Shown in pieces: positions 9,872 to 19,375 of a DNA stretch of 64,000 bases. Every line of letters begins with the position of its first letter. The first letter of the stretch is position 1. The stretch covers positions 186,001-250,000 of the forward strand of contig CAJNDS010002408.1 of the NCBI GenBank assembly GCA_905221605.1, read 5' to 3'. The notes under the pieces were generated by a model. It was given only the letters and a program-made list of their open reading frames with translations, searched no databases and was not told the DNA's origin. This DNA comes from Symbiodinium natans. Its lineage: Eukaryota > Sar > Dinophyceae > Suessiales > Symbiodiniaceae. The position numbers and the translations under genes are program-made.

Positions 9872-11203
9872 CGACTTTTTGCCGTGTTGCGAAAATGAGT
9901 GGGGCTTGAAACATCCATGCTTACAGCACACATGCCAGCCCTTCGGGCATCTTTCGCCTGGGTTGGCCTTGTCGCATCCGTCGAGGTTGAAGTCAAAGCA
10001 CACGTTATCGCCGTCCTCGTTGACCGGAGACTGCCCGATGAGCTTCCGAGGCATTTTGATGACTCGGTCAGCACGCGCCGAAGCGGACTTGCCCTTGCCC
10101 TTCGATTTGGCTTGGAGGTTCTTCACCTGACCCTGTAAGTTTCGGATCTGTCGCTGGTACTTCTCAACGTCCGCGTGTCCCTTGGGCCTCTGTTTTGACT
10201 CCTGGCAGTCATCTGCCTTCCGCTTCGTTCCCGTAGTTTCCGGCAAAGGCTGTAAGCTCAGTCGGACGTCTGGGGCAACCTTAGCCTCACGGAATGCCTC
10301 CTCCAATGGCTTTGTGCCATCGCTCCTGATTTTGACACCCGTGCGAGTGGCTCGCATCATGTGCTTGAACATCTCCAGGTCGGCCTTGTGGACTTGCTCG
10401 ATGCTGACCTTAGAGTACCCATCCGGAGCCGGCTTCACGTAGGCCTCCAAAAGAATTTGAGACCACTCTTCCATCACGTCATAGTCGATGATGCGGGTTT
10501 GGTCATACGCCAGGGAGCGTCTCTGAAGCGCCAACCTGAGCATGAGATCTGACGTTAAGTCTGCCTTGAGGTCCGACGGCAGCTTAACTTCCTTGATGAC
10601 CCCAGTTGAGTCAGGCTTCCACACAGGATCCGACTTTATTCCCATGAGTTCTTGATCTCGTTTAGTGCATTGCTCCCATCTGACGTACCTCAGCTGGTTG
10701 TCCTCCACCTGCTGGGTGACCAAATCGATCAGGGCATTCGATGGCTCCAGCTCCCCGCGAAGCGTGAGGCCTCGCAGTCGATTGGCTTGCTCCGTGTGCC
10801 TGGCTGCCCTTTCTGCTACAGCAAGTTTGCGAGGGGCATCGTCGTCACGCCTCTCAACGCGTGATTTGAGGTCTGACGCTGCTAGGGTGTAGGCCTCAAA
10901 GACCAGGCGCCTAATGAAGGGAATGCGTGCTGGCGGGGCTGGGTCGGTAGCCGTCATTTTGGCTGCCAACGCCAAGAGTGGCCCTTCATCAGCCTGCCCG
11001 GGGACGTAGTTGCAGGCGAAGGCGAAGGTGCCGAACGTGTCATGAGACTCTGACGTCAACACTGCAATTTCCCCATCATTCAAGCCAATCTCTTTGGCTC
11101 GCGCACGGAACGCAGCTTGAGAATCTAGCATGGCTGACGCAAGTGTGGAAGGCAACACAACAGAACAACTATACTCTGAGCCTGGCGCCCTCCAGATCAA
11201 CAC
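9869..11203 (-). CDS. Gag-like protein with C-terminal Cys/His zinc motif
   Basis: Probable structural, nucleic-acid-binding protein of the element. The frame is 444 codons long; the first ATG is at 11131 (MLDSQAAFRARA), so the protein is probably about 420 residues. The N-terminal half is helical and charged. A short coiled coil (QRQIRNLQGQVKNLQAK) leads into a basic KSKGKGK stretch. The C-terminus has Cys and His residues spaced like a CCCH zinc knuckle (CFDFNLDGC, then ERCPKGWHVCC and CFKPHS). Gag ends in TGA at 9871-9869. The RT frame continues in the same register directly after it, with no frame change. It lies downstream of the recombinase ORF, in a different frame. Confidence 0.8.
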   Translation of the reverse strand: MLIWRAPGSEYSCSVVLPSTLASAMLDSQAAFRARAKEIGLNDGEIAVLTSESHDTFGTFAFACNYVPGQADEGPLLALAAKMTATDPAPPARIPFIRRLVFEAYTLAASDLKSRVERRDDDAPRKLAVAERAARHTEQANRLRGLTLRGELEPSNALIDLVTQQVEDNQLRYVRWEQCTKRDQELMGIKSDPVWKPDSTGVIKEVKLPSDLKADLTSDLMLRLALQRRSLAYDQTRIIDYDVMEEWSQILLEAYVKPAPDGYSKVSIEQVHKADLEMFKHMMRATRTGVKIRSDGTKPLEEAFREAKVAPDVRLSLQPLPETTGTKRKADDCQESKQRPKGHADVEKYQRQIRNLQGQVKNLQAKSKGKGKSASARADRVIKMPRKLIGQSPVNEDGDNVCFDFNLDGCDKANPGERCPKGWHVCCKHGCFKPHSFSQHGKKS

Positions 11204-11453
11204 GCTACGCGTTCACACCGGCACGCGCGCGAAAACTTGCTCAAAGGTCCATTTGCACAAGCATCGCGCTCTTGTTCACATCTGTTTGTGCGCGCAATCC
11301 ACAATTCGTCAGTTCGTACGACGCGGACACACTGCAGCTCGCCAAGACCATCACCCTTCCACGGTTCAAACGGCACACAAAGAGGGAACCGGGTAAGAGC
11401 CAAAACGAATTTTGAGCCAAAGTTTGAGCCAATAACCTTGGACCAAACGGCTC

Positions 11454-13586
11454 CTAGGCGCCGAAGCACACTTTACATTTCGGCCAGGCCTGTTCAAAGT
11501 CACCCTTGAACGTAACAAAGGCACTGGTCCGATCTCTCCCGCACGCCAACTTCGTATCATCGTGGTCGTGCCCATAATGCAGTGTGCGCCTAGTCTTGTG
11601 GCGGAAAAGCATTGCGAGTGCAGAATGCCGCGCAACATTTCTCACTCTGTCACCCAGGTGAGTAGATTCCACATGTACGAAAACAGAATCACTGACAGAG
11701 CTCGCTGAATCATCCGAGCTCTCACTCGAGTCTTCAGATGCTGACTCATCTTGATCATTCATCCTACGCCTCTTTGGGGACAGAGATCTAATGCGCTCTG
11801 CCCCAGATTCGGCATCATGCTGTGACTCGCTTTCTGTCACAGCTGTTGTAGGGCTGTACTCTACGCCCCCCACTTCATCAGCGTCTGCAGCGCCGAAAGC
11901 CTTTGAGATCTGCGAAAAACTAAGTCCGGTGCACAGCTCCATGCGTCTTCTGATATCTTGAGCCTGGGAGGGCTCGTAGAACTCGGCACTGCCCTCCGCA
12001 TTCGGAACGAATTGACCCGTCCTAATCTCTTCAATCATGTGTTCCAGTCTCCTCATAGGAACACTCAAAGCTTGCCGTGAATGATTCACAGCAGAACTTC
12101 TACCTTTTACCACATGGTAACCAAGGAGGGACTGCATGTCATAGTTGTCTTCCCACTGGTTATAAGCATGAAGCCATGTAGATTTCATGGAATGCGACGT
12201 GAACGCAGACGCATCAGCAGGGCACATCACGTGGCCGAGAATGCGCCGGATGGCGGCCGTGATCTCTGCAGACTCCATTGATATACAATCTTCACTGCTT
12301 GCACTTCTCTCGGATGGCAACAAAACAAAATCCGTAGAAGATGATCGAGAGATTTGGCCCTTTGAAGGCAAAGTCATGAACCCCAGAGCAACTCGAGCCT
12401 TGAGGAATTCAGACACCCAATCAAGACCCAGGAGGCCTCGTCTCAAAACTGAGCCCGGGAGAAATGTACGTGCCCTTACTGCAGATCTGCGCGATGTCTT
12501 TGTCGAAAGCAGCTCACACTCAAAGAATTTTTCACTTAAGGTTCCAGCCTTGATGCAACTCAGGTCCGAAGCCCTAAACCGCCCATGGGTTCCGACCAAG
12601 ATGAGGCCGGCTTCAGCCTTCATTCGCAGATCGGCGCCATACATAGCCGCGACCTCGAAGATAGCGACAATCCAAGGGCAAAATGGCTGAGAGAACTTTG
12701 TAGGACGCTTCAGTAGGAGCAGTGTGTGTGCCAGCCCCAAACATCTGGAAGAATTCAAGACATCGTCCAATCCCACAAAACCTACACAATGACGAAGGAA
12801 GGCGACCGTTGACATGAAGGTGTTCGCTCTGGTGGCCGAGGGCAAAGTCTCCCTGATATGACAAAAATAATCGTACACAAGGCTCTCATTTATGACCAAG
12901 GCATCTGAAGCATTGGGCGATTTGCGAAACCATGATACGTACAAAGCAGTAGACCCTGCTCTTGTCTCCAGTGTTGAAGTGCTCTTTCGAGCCATAGCAT
13001 CACACAAAATTTGCATGATCTTTTCCCTCGAGGATAAAGAGCGCTCTGCCTCTAAGAGTTGTTGCCCAAGTATGCTGCTGTGTTCAAACATCAAAATCAA
13101 ATCGCAGATCATCTTGAGGACCCTCGCCCGTTGAATATCACGATGATCATCCAAACAAATGTGGATCTTCGTCCCGGCAGCACGCTTCAGCTCTGATGTG
13201 GACCGATCTAGAGGAGTTGCGGAGCCATTGCAAACTACAGGAAAGTTCCTAGGAACTACAGGCCCCTTTAACCAAGGTGCCACACTTCCTGTACCTAAAA
13301 TTTGACCAACAGCAGTACTCGCATCCCAGGGAAGCCGTGGTAATCCCACGAAACAATTTCCTGAGTTCACGGCCTGCTGCAAGACGTCTCCCGCGCGAGA
13401 CGAAGGGGCGAAGGCAGGTAACCCCTGCCCTCCAACATCCATATCACACCCCGCTTTGAAAAAAAATGTGGTCAATGTACAGGAAGTGAAGAGCGTAACC
13501 CGCAAAAGAATGAAATTCCCACCCACCACATCCCTTTGATCCCGAATGTGGCGGGTAATGCCATCATGATTGCACAATCCTTGCAA
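11454..13586 (-). CDS. Tyrosine recombinase of the DIRS-like element, catalytic Tyr replaced
   Basis: This protein would cut and join the circular DNA copy to the genome. The frame opens with TTG inside repeat X; the first ATG is residue 49 (13442). The catalytic core is at about 330-515. Arg338 is in GRFRAS, His465 and Lys468 are in HSMKST, and His491 is in LLGYH. The C-terminal box reads AVNHSRQAL, where this family normally has Tyr-Ser-Arg. Residue 502 is His, codon CAT at 12083-12081, one transition from TAT. The other catalytic positions look normal. After the core comes an acidic Ser-rich linker with a nuclear-localisation-like SPKRRRM. A C-terminal His/Cys cluster follows (HYGHDHDD, LACGRD, CKVCF), possibly zinc-binding. 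In the canonical arrangement the recombinase is last, not first. Confidence 0.85.
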   Translation of the reverse strand: MQGLCNHDGITRHIRDQRDVVGGNFILLRVTLFTSCTLTTFFFKAGCDMDVGGQGLPAFAPSSRAGDVLQQAVNSGNCFVGLPRLPWDASTAVGQILGTGSVAPWLKGPVVPRNFPVVCNGSATPLDRSTSELKRAAGTKIHICLDDHRDIQRARVLKMICDLILMFEHSSILGQQLLEAERSLSSREKIMQILCDAMARKSTSTLETRAGSTALYVSWFRKSPNASDALVINESLVYDYFCHIRETLPSATRANTFMSTVAFLRHCVGFVGLDDVLNSSRCLGLAHTLLLLKRPTKFSQPFCPWIVAIFEVAAMYGADLRMKAEAGLILVGTHGRFRASDLSCIKAGTLSEKFFECELLSTKTSRRSAVRARTFLPGSVLRRGLLGLDWVSEFLKARVALGFMTLPSKGQISRSSSTDFVLLPSERSASSEDCISMESAEITAAIRRILGHVMCPADASAFTSHSMKSTWLHAYNQWEDNYDMQSLLGYHVVKGRSSAVNHSRQALSVPMRRLEHMIEEIRTGQFVPNAEGSAEFYEPSQAQDIRRRMELCTGLSFSQISKAFGAADADEVGGVEYSPTTAVTESESQHDAESGAERIRSLSPKRRRMNDQDESASEDSSESSDDSASSVSDSVFVHVESTHLGDRVRNVARHSALAMLFRHKTRRTLHYGHDHDDTKLACGRDRTSAFVTFKGDFEQAWPKCKVCFGA

Positions 13587-13683
13587 TGTTCTAAATGCAA
13601 CAACATCTCATGCGTCATGCTGATGAGCTGTTTGCCGGGTCAGAACACACAAGGACTGATGCGCAAGCGCATGTGGTCTCTTG
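13457..13683 (-). repeat. Split direct repeat X, 5' terminal copy
   Basis: This 227-bp repeat at the 5' end of the element matches 5840-6066. It ends in TTG on the plus strand, next to the host sequence TATTACC. Confidence 0.92.
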
Positions 13684-13819
13684 TATTACCACAAGGCACA
13701 ATATGGCACAATAAGCTCACATTCACGTTCCGCTGCCGGAGACCAGGCCTGCGGGTCCACCAGCAAAGAATCCCAACAACCCACCACCCAGGAGGCCAAG
13801 CTCGCCACTCACCTGTTTT

Positions 13820-15099
13820 TCAATCACGCTTTTCAATGTTTTTGTTTGCTTGGAATGGGTCGTAGAAGATCTCAACTCCAACTCTCGGTGCAACATGGAA
13901 GTTCGCCTGGTCGCGCTTGGCTTCTGCTTTCTTCTGCTGTTCCTCTCTACAGCTTTTGTAGCGGTTACCAGTCGTGACCAGTCGTGCAGTGCCGCCATGG
14001 CAAGAAAGTGCCAGCGTCCTCCATGGCTTCCACGCGCTTCTCCTCCTCAGCTGCCTGCCACCAACTGCAAAATTCCTTCTGCGGAGTGACCCCAGGACTG
14101 GCGCGACATAGCCCGCAAAATGCAAAAGTAAAATAATATATATATATATATGTATGGGAGGTAAGAGCAGTGGCCGAAGTGCAAGTGCAGTGGCAGGCTG
14201 GTTACCTATAAGCCAATAGCGCAAGTCAAGGATGGCTTATTTGCCTTGAAGGCCCTTGAAGCATACTAGATACACTAGAGTTGGCAAACTAACATAAACT
14301 AACCATACCAGGCAACTTCGCAGATTTCACTTTGCTGAACAGCACATGTCAAGCAACGGTACTAAGTTTCATTCTGCTTGCCACATCGAAGGGCCTGCTG
14401 CTTCAGCCGCTCAATACGTTCCTTTTGGAACTCGATGTTATCGCCTGGCAGCTCGATCGGACAGCGGTAGCACCTTTTGAAGTCCAGCAAATCAACTTGC
14501 AATTGCTGCAAACTCTGCGCTCGGCACGCAAGTTGTTCGCAGCGTTGGTCAGCAACGTGGTCTCATCCAGATCCTTGTCCTCGACTCGAGGAATCGGGGC
14601 CCTTGTCCCATTTTGGACATCCGCATCGAACCGGTCCTCGCCGGTAATGATGGCCAGAGCACGGACAACTTTCTGAAACATGTCCTGCAAAGCACGGGTT
14701 TAAAGCGCAGACTGGCAGCATGTCCAAGAAGATCAGGGAGGATCACAGGGGTGTCGTGATGTCTGCTCTCTCAAATGCCCCGGCCGTGGCTTTCTCAGAC
14801 GAGTCCACGTCGGGGTGATACCTGGATCGAAGCTTTGCAGTACTGTCAAGAAACTGCTTTAAAAAGTCTTTGCGCAGAAGGCACAACACTGCCTAACAAT
14901 TGCCCAACATGCCCAAGCCCGATCCATGGGACACGAGGGTAGGCTCCGAGCTTTGCTGCCAGCTTTCTGTAGGCCTTCCTCGCCTCTCACAAGGAGCAGC
15001 AGTGCAAGTGTGCGAAGTTGCGCGAACAAATGTGGAAGTCGGCACAATCCTCATCAACGCCAGCATCCGGAGAGATCTCCAGAACCTGAACTTCTGCCG
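13820..15099 (-). CDS. J-domain (DnaJ-like) protein gene, multi-exon
   Basis: J-domain proteins stimulate Hsp70 ATPases through helix II and an HPD loop. Exons, in order: 15099-15050, 14983-14957, 14832-14764, 14684-14374, 14078-14019, 13942-13820 (stop TGA). Joined, they give helix I (EVQVLEISPDAGVDE), helix II (ARKAYRKLA), the HPD loop (LRSRYHPDVDSSEKA) and helix III (GAFERA). A coiled-coil tail follows with ERIERLKQQALR, AAEEEKRVEAMEEQQKKAEA and a C-terminal DPFQANKNIEKRD. Introns 1, 3 and 5 fit GA-AG and intron 2 fits GC-AG. Intron 4 has no standard donor but is bounded by a GCAGAA direct repeat. The fourth exon is one base out of frame (about 14500), from an assembly error or a real frameshift. 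The 5' end is not found. The DIRS element lies 136 bp beyond the stop. Confidence 0.65.
14134..14152. repeat. AT dinucleotide microsatellite
   Basis: A short run of alternating T and A in the intron between the fourth and fifth exons of the J-domain gene. Confidence 0.8.
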
Positions 15100-15109
15100 C
15101 TGTAAAAGA

Positions 15110-15940
15110 CATTCAGGGTGTTCAATGTAATGAGAGGCTTAAGATTTTCTGATACTTTATCTCTCAATGGTCTTGAGATGTTTCGGGATCTGTAGATGGT
15201 GTAAGCTGCCGCCAGCACATGTACTTCAGTACTTCCGGCCACGATCACTACATTCTTAAGTGACCAATTTCACGCGAATGTTGGACCTTTTTCTGATGTG
15301 GGAAGTCAAAGACATCCATGAAATTTCACGCGAAACGGGGGGTGAAGCAGCTAGTATAGATGACATCTCTTGCCGGGTGCACTGTGCAACAATGTGTACC
15401 GTGGCAGCGTCGCCAACCATAAGCAGGTTTCAAATCTTGGTGCTCCCCGAAGGTTTTCCTTAGCCACGACATTCCCCGACCTTATCTGATGGCGCGCCCC
15501 GGAAAGCACCGGTAAGCAAAGGTAAGCACCTACCAATCCCGGGGCAGCCCACAGCCCATTCCCCCCAACCCGGTTTCCGAGGCAATTCGCACCATAAGAA
15601 CATCTTCGGCCATTTGCCCATCGCCTTCGCCACAAAGAGCACTTTTTGCGCCCACCTACTCAGTTTCCCCTCTCAGTAACCCCCAAATGTCAAGCAAAAG
15701 CACGTTTTCAATAAGAGAGCTCCCGAACCGCACCACTTTAGGCTGAGGGTGTCGTCCTCAGTGCCAAACCGACCCTCGGGCCATCTGAAGACCCCGAGAA
15801 CTCTTGTTGAGCCAAAGCTACAGCAAACAGTCCAGACATGTCCAGACTCTCTGACCTGCACACGCTGAAGTGGGGAGCACGGTACACGGTCTTGCACAGT
15901 CCACTCAGCAAGCAATGTCTTAGTATGGAGCCAGCGAAGT
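15110..15940. other. Upstream flank of the J-domain gene; nothing resolved
   Basis: The missing 5' exons of the J-domain gene should lie in or beyond this stretch. A short minus-strand segment near 15235-15160 (STEVHVLAAAYTIYRS) could be one, but I cannot place it. Nothing else is recognisable. Confidence 0.3.
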
Positions 15941-15946
15941 GCGGCA

Positions 15947-16312
15947 TCAGAACTCTGACCTGATCCCTGCATCCAAAATAGCTTTACCCCCTACGACATC
16001 AAGCCGGTAATGTTCCGGCGGCCTGAATTCCTGGTGGCCAATTGGCACGCCCAGAGCAACGAACCCGCGTTGTGCTGGGGGTTTGTCACCGCGCCACACG
16101 TCCTCGCCGAGCTTGCCTATGCCCGGCGGCGCAGGGCCGCCACGGGCATGGTACACGCGCGTCTTGCCAAGGTTTGCAGCGACCCCGGCCTCGCGCTCGA
16201 TGGTGGCTGTGACAGCATCCAATTGGCCGCGGGCGCGCGACGGAGAGGTGACGACGTAAAGGTCGTCCAACGGAGAGGTGACGACGTAAATGTCGTCCAG
16301 GAAGGCCGCCAA
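15947..16312 (-). pseudogene. LINE reverse transcriptase fragment
   Basis: A 121-codon frame carries the catalytic motif of a non-LTR reverse transcriptase (FLDDIYVVTSP). Downstream it has NLGKTRVY, VWRGDKPPAQRGF and ALGVPIGHQEF, the region after motif C in LINE RTs. Nothing else of the element is visible: no endonuclease, no RT motifs A or B, no 3' tail. The catalytic segment itself is duplicated, with LDDIYVVTSP followed by LDDLYVVTSP, because of a 30-bp tandem repeat at 16241-16300. It is a relic, on the same strand as the host candidates. Confidence 0.7.
16241..16300. repeat. 30-bp tandem duplication in the RT relic
   Basis: Two units start at 16241 and 16271 and differ at very few bases. 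The period is a multiple of three and duplicates the codons around the RT catalytic aspartates. Confidence 0.9.
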
Positions 16313-16426
16313 AAACAGGCGGAGGCGCGTGCACGTGCGAGGAGGCGAAGGAACGAGGCAGCTTCGGCGTCCCAGCGCCCCGCTTCGACATAGTTCAGCA
16401 TGTGACAGGCCCTTATTTCTTGAATG

Positions 16427-17838
16427 TCAAGGCGGTAGTGATGCAGATGATTGCATGCGGGAGGGGCATGCACGGACCCTGGGTTCGCATCTGGAGAAAT
16501 CGAACAGCAACGAGGAGTGCAGTTGTTGTTCCTTCTGTGTGTTGCCATTGTGTGGTGTTGCACGGTTCCTGTTACCTTTCTTGGACAGGAATAGCCCATC
16601 TTTGGTGTAGCATTCTCCAGCATTCTCTAGCTCTAGCTCTCTGTAAGGAGAGCACTGGATTTCACTGGTCAGCTGCACACTGAGGGGCCAGGCAGTCCAC
16701 GGGTCAAAAGTGTCGCTCATTGCAGCATGCAGCTGCACCTGCACCGGGCTGCACCCATACACCTTTTAGCTGAAATGCCTTCAGCAGAGGGCAGGCGCCG
16801 TGTGCCCCGTCTGCATAACATGAACATCACTTCGCTGGTGGCCTGCGGGTGTCGCTTTTCCTCCTGAGCACAAAAGACTCAAAGGACATGCAACTTCTGC
16901 AACTGGGTTAACAAGAGATGAATCGAACCTGGACATAAAATGTCGTCAGTCGTAAGTAGCACACGCAAGCAGCCCGCCGGACGCCAGACGTGAAGGCTCC
17001 TGGACTTAGCATTAGCGATGCCCAAGGGAAATGTCTCCAGAGGCCAGCCGGCGTTCAATATGGCCGCATCAGGCATGCTGTTGCCCTGTGATGCCGTGTG
17101 GTACGTGGCGTGATAGGTTGAGGGGTAATTGAATGTAATTGAGCACGGGATAAGTGTCGGCGTGTGTAGAGACTTGCTCAGGTCACTTAACACAACAGAA
17201 CAAATACCTTTCAAACAAAGCAGATGAACAGAGATGTACCAACTGAAAGTCCTGAGTTCCACAGAAGCTGATTCATGGGTCTCATGGGCTACCAAAGTCA
17301 AGACAAGGTCCATAGACGCGCTGAAGTTTTGGTTGAGCTGAAGAGGAGGCCAAGCAACGCGCGAGGGGAAAGATGTGGAAGGATGATGCTGAAAAAAGAA
17401 GTGAAACAACTAGTCGGTTCAGTCTAGGCTCTGTCGGAAGAGCAAGCTCAGGCCTCATCACACATAAATGTCCGAGGTCATGTCCATGTTCCAAGAAGCT
17501 TGGCTGTGTCATTGTAGTTCGTCCACTGCTTGTTTTCATGGTCGCTAGCGCTACTCCTTTCCTTTGCCCTACTTGCACGTGCTGCAGATGGAGCAGTGTG
17601 CCTCCCTAAACACGAAATCCCTTGGCCATGGCGGCTTCCCGAAAGGATGCTCTAGGCACCTCCTGTCCAGGCTGTCCATACTATTGTTGCAAGGGCCAAG
17701 CCCACCTGGCTCGAAGCCGTTGCATTGGCAAATTGACAAAGTATATATTGTGACAAATTTCATGACAACGCTAAACAACGTTTCGACTTGCAACACGTCG
17801 GAGTTGCAGGCCACCGCGGTCGCCCCAGACCTTCTCAC
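16427..17838 (-). CDS. Low-confidence minus-strand exon candidates
   Basis: Three open minus-strand segments have plausible composition but no motif: 16762-16427 (with AMSDTFDPWTAWPLSVQ), about 17110-16879 (with MPDAAILNAGWPLETFPLG) and 17770-17569 (with GFEPGGLGPCNNSMDSLDRR). Frames differ and splice borders were not resolved. They may belong to one gene upstream of the RT relic or may be chance. Confidence 0.18.
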
Positions 17839-18099
17839 GCAAACTCCAAAGTCAACTCCACAAAGTCTTCAAATCTGTTCGTAGGTCTTGGAGCAGCCCT
17901 CTTGTGCGCCTGCCGAGTTGCGCAGACTTCTTGGGCCGGAGAGCCACGCCATTGCCTGAGCCGTGTCGACGGTGTTGCGCTGTTTATCTGCTTGCTGGCG
18001 TAGAAGTAGCTTGAGTGCCTTACTAGCTTCAGAGCGGCAGTTTCTACGGTCGCGAGCTTGTCGGGAATGGTAGAACGTGTTTGACTCCGGTGATCGTGT

Positions 18100-19000
18100 G
18101 CGGGATTATTCTTGTGTCTGGCATCATTTGGTTATAAAAAGTAGCAAGTCCCAATGGCGTTGAGGTAGTCAAGCGTGGCCCCGCACAGCTGAAAGGTGAC
18201 CCTCCACATATCTCCACATCTTGATACTTCAGCGGCTCAAAGTTCAATCGCAGCACAGTGACAGCATTTGCTTGAAATCGGTATCTTTGCATTTGCACCT
18301 CTCGATGCCATTCTGGTGACAACGTAACATGGTGAGACCAGTTTCACTCCACTGTCGTGCCAGATTTGTACCTGGATCACTGGATCGCATTCATCTAAAA
18401 GGAATCAAGCACATTTTCTGACGCTGGCTGCAGCGTTCTGAGGGCACTGAGAACAACAGCCCAGAAGCATTCCAAATGCCTCGATGCACGGGCTTTGCAG
18501 CCCCACAACTGGACAACCAACTCGCCAATCAACCACCGGCGACTATTTAAACGAGAACTGATGGTAACTGCATAGCGAAGAAACATGGCACACATCCATG
18601 ATCCGTGATGCCCTCCATGTCATCCATGCATTGCCCACCAAGCTCAGAATGGTGCCGTAATGAAGTAGAGAATCGTGATGGTTTTACCATACCTGCCGTC
18701 GGTGAATCTCCGTTGCTTCATCGTTCTGTACGAGAGGCTGTGCTCCGCACTCTCCACGCGACATTAGATAGACCTGGAAGTGCAGAATCTGAAACAAGAT
18801 GCCAATGAAGGGCTTAAAGGCTCACTCAGTGAAGCGGCCCTGTGAGTGGCCCATAGTGGCCCAAAGTTGCCCTAGGCACCCAAGTTGTGGACGGCCAGAA
18901 AGAGGATATCGGTGACGAGCAAAAGCACCGGACAGCCCCGCAGCACCGTGCGCGCCTCAGGACCCGGGCTCGGTCTCGAGCTCTGAGCTTCTCAGTCGCT
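18100..19000 (-). CDS. Candidate multi-exon host gene, probably membrane-associated
   Basis: Consecutive minus-strand segments read well. Near 18960-18890 a hydrophobic segment has CPVLLLVTDILFLAVHNLG. Near 18803-18700, ILFQILHFQVYLMSRGE is followed by QNDEATEIHRRQ and a GTATGG donor-like site. Near 18680-18600 there is LLHYGTILSLVGNAWMTW. Near 18590-18400 come RRWLIGELVVQLWGCKAR and LSALRTLQPASENVLDS. Near 18315-18200, WHREVQMQRYRFQANAV is followed by LRLNFEPLKYQDVEICG. The mixture of hydrophobic helices and polar loops suggests a polytopic membrane protein. I do not recognise the family, and most exon borders remain open. Confidence 0.35.
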
Positions 19001-19298
19001 CTTGTTGCTACGTTTGTTCCAACTATCCACCGTTCTGTTCCAAGTCGCAGCGTTTGTCTGATGTGTGTGAAGTGGCTTGCGGTGGCGTGCGCTGGCAAGT
19101 AAGCTGCGAACCCATAGCTTTGGAACTCGCTCGGCCTTTCAGCAACAGCTATTGACATCGACAACGACAATTGATTGGGTTGCAGCAGATCCCTGCATGG
19201 GACGTGATTTTTCGTTTGTCTTCGTCATGTAAGCGTTGGTCCAATCTAAGATGCAAGCGCATACTATGTGTTGCCTGTCTAAGCTTCTGATAAATCCT

Positions 19299-19375
19299 CC
19301 GAGACCTCGGGCCGTAGGTGTCTTGGTAGCTACTTAAAGCAGGTACCGTCCGGGAGCGGATGGTGCATCAGGACC
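19299..19375. repeat. Dispersed repeat, copy 1
   Basis: Two blocks, CCTCGGGCCGTAGGTGTCT and CCGGGAGCGGATG followed by TGCATCAGGACC, occur here and again at about 22492-22632 with a longer gap between them. Origin unknown. Confidence 0.7.

Larger units (their letters stand above)
5603..13683 (-). mobile_element. DIRS/Ngaro-like tyrosine-recombinase retrotransposon, structurally complete
   Basis: The element spans 8081 bp and is coded on the minus strand. In coding orientation it reads: repeat X (13683-13457), recombinase ORF, Gag ORF, RT-RNase H ORF, repeat Y (6283-6064), repeat X (6066-5840), repeat Y (5822-5603). This X-ORFs-Y-X-Y order is the split direct repeat plan of PAT/Ngaro-type DIRS elements. 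The two X copies are 227 bp and the two Y copies 220 bp; each pair looks identical by eye. X and Y overlap by TTG at 6064-6066, and the element also begins and ends with TTG. That fits strand exchange at a 3-bp core with no target-site duplication. It has no LTRs, no DDE integrase and no protease. The ORF order is unusual for the group, and the recombinase has lost its Tyr. It may be a dead copy or may have been mobilised in trans. Confidence 0.9.

Noticed and set aside
10956-10976. Sequence resembling the dinoflagellate spliced leader (CCGTAGCCATTTTGGCTCAAG)
   Set aside because: Only a partial match, and it lies inside the Gag coding frame of the DIRS element.
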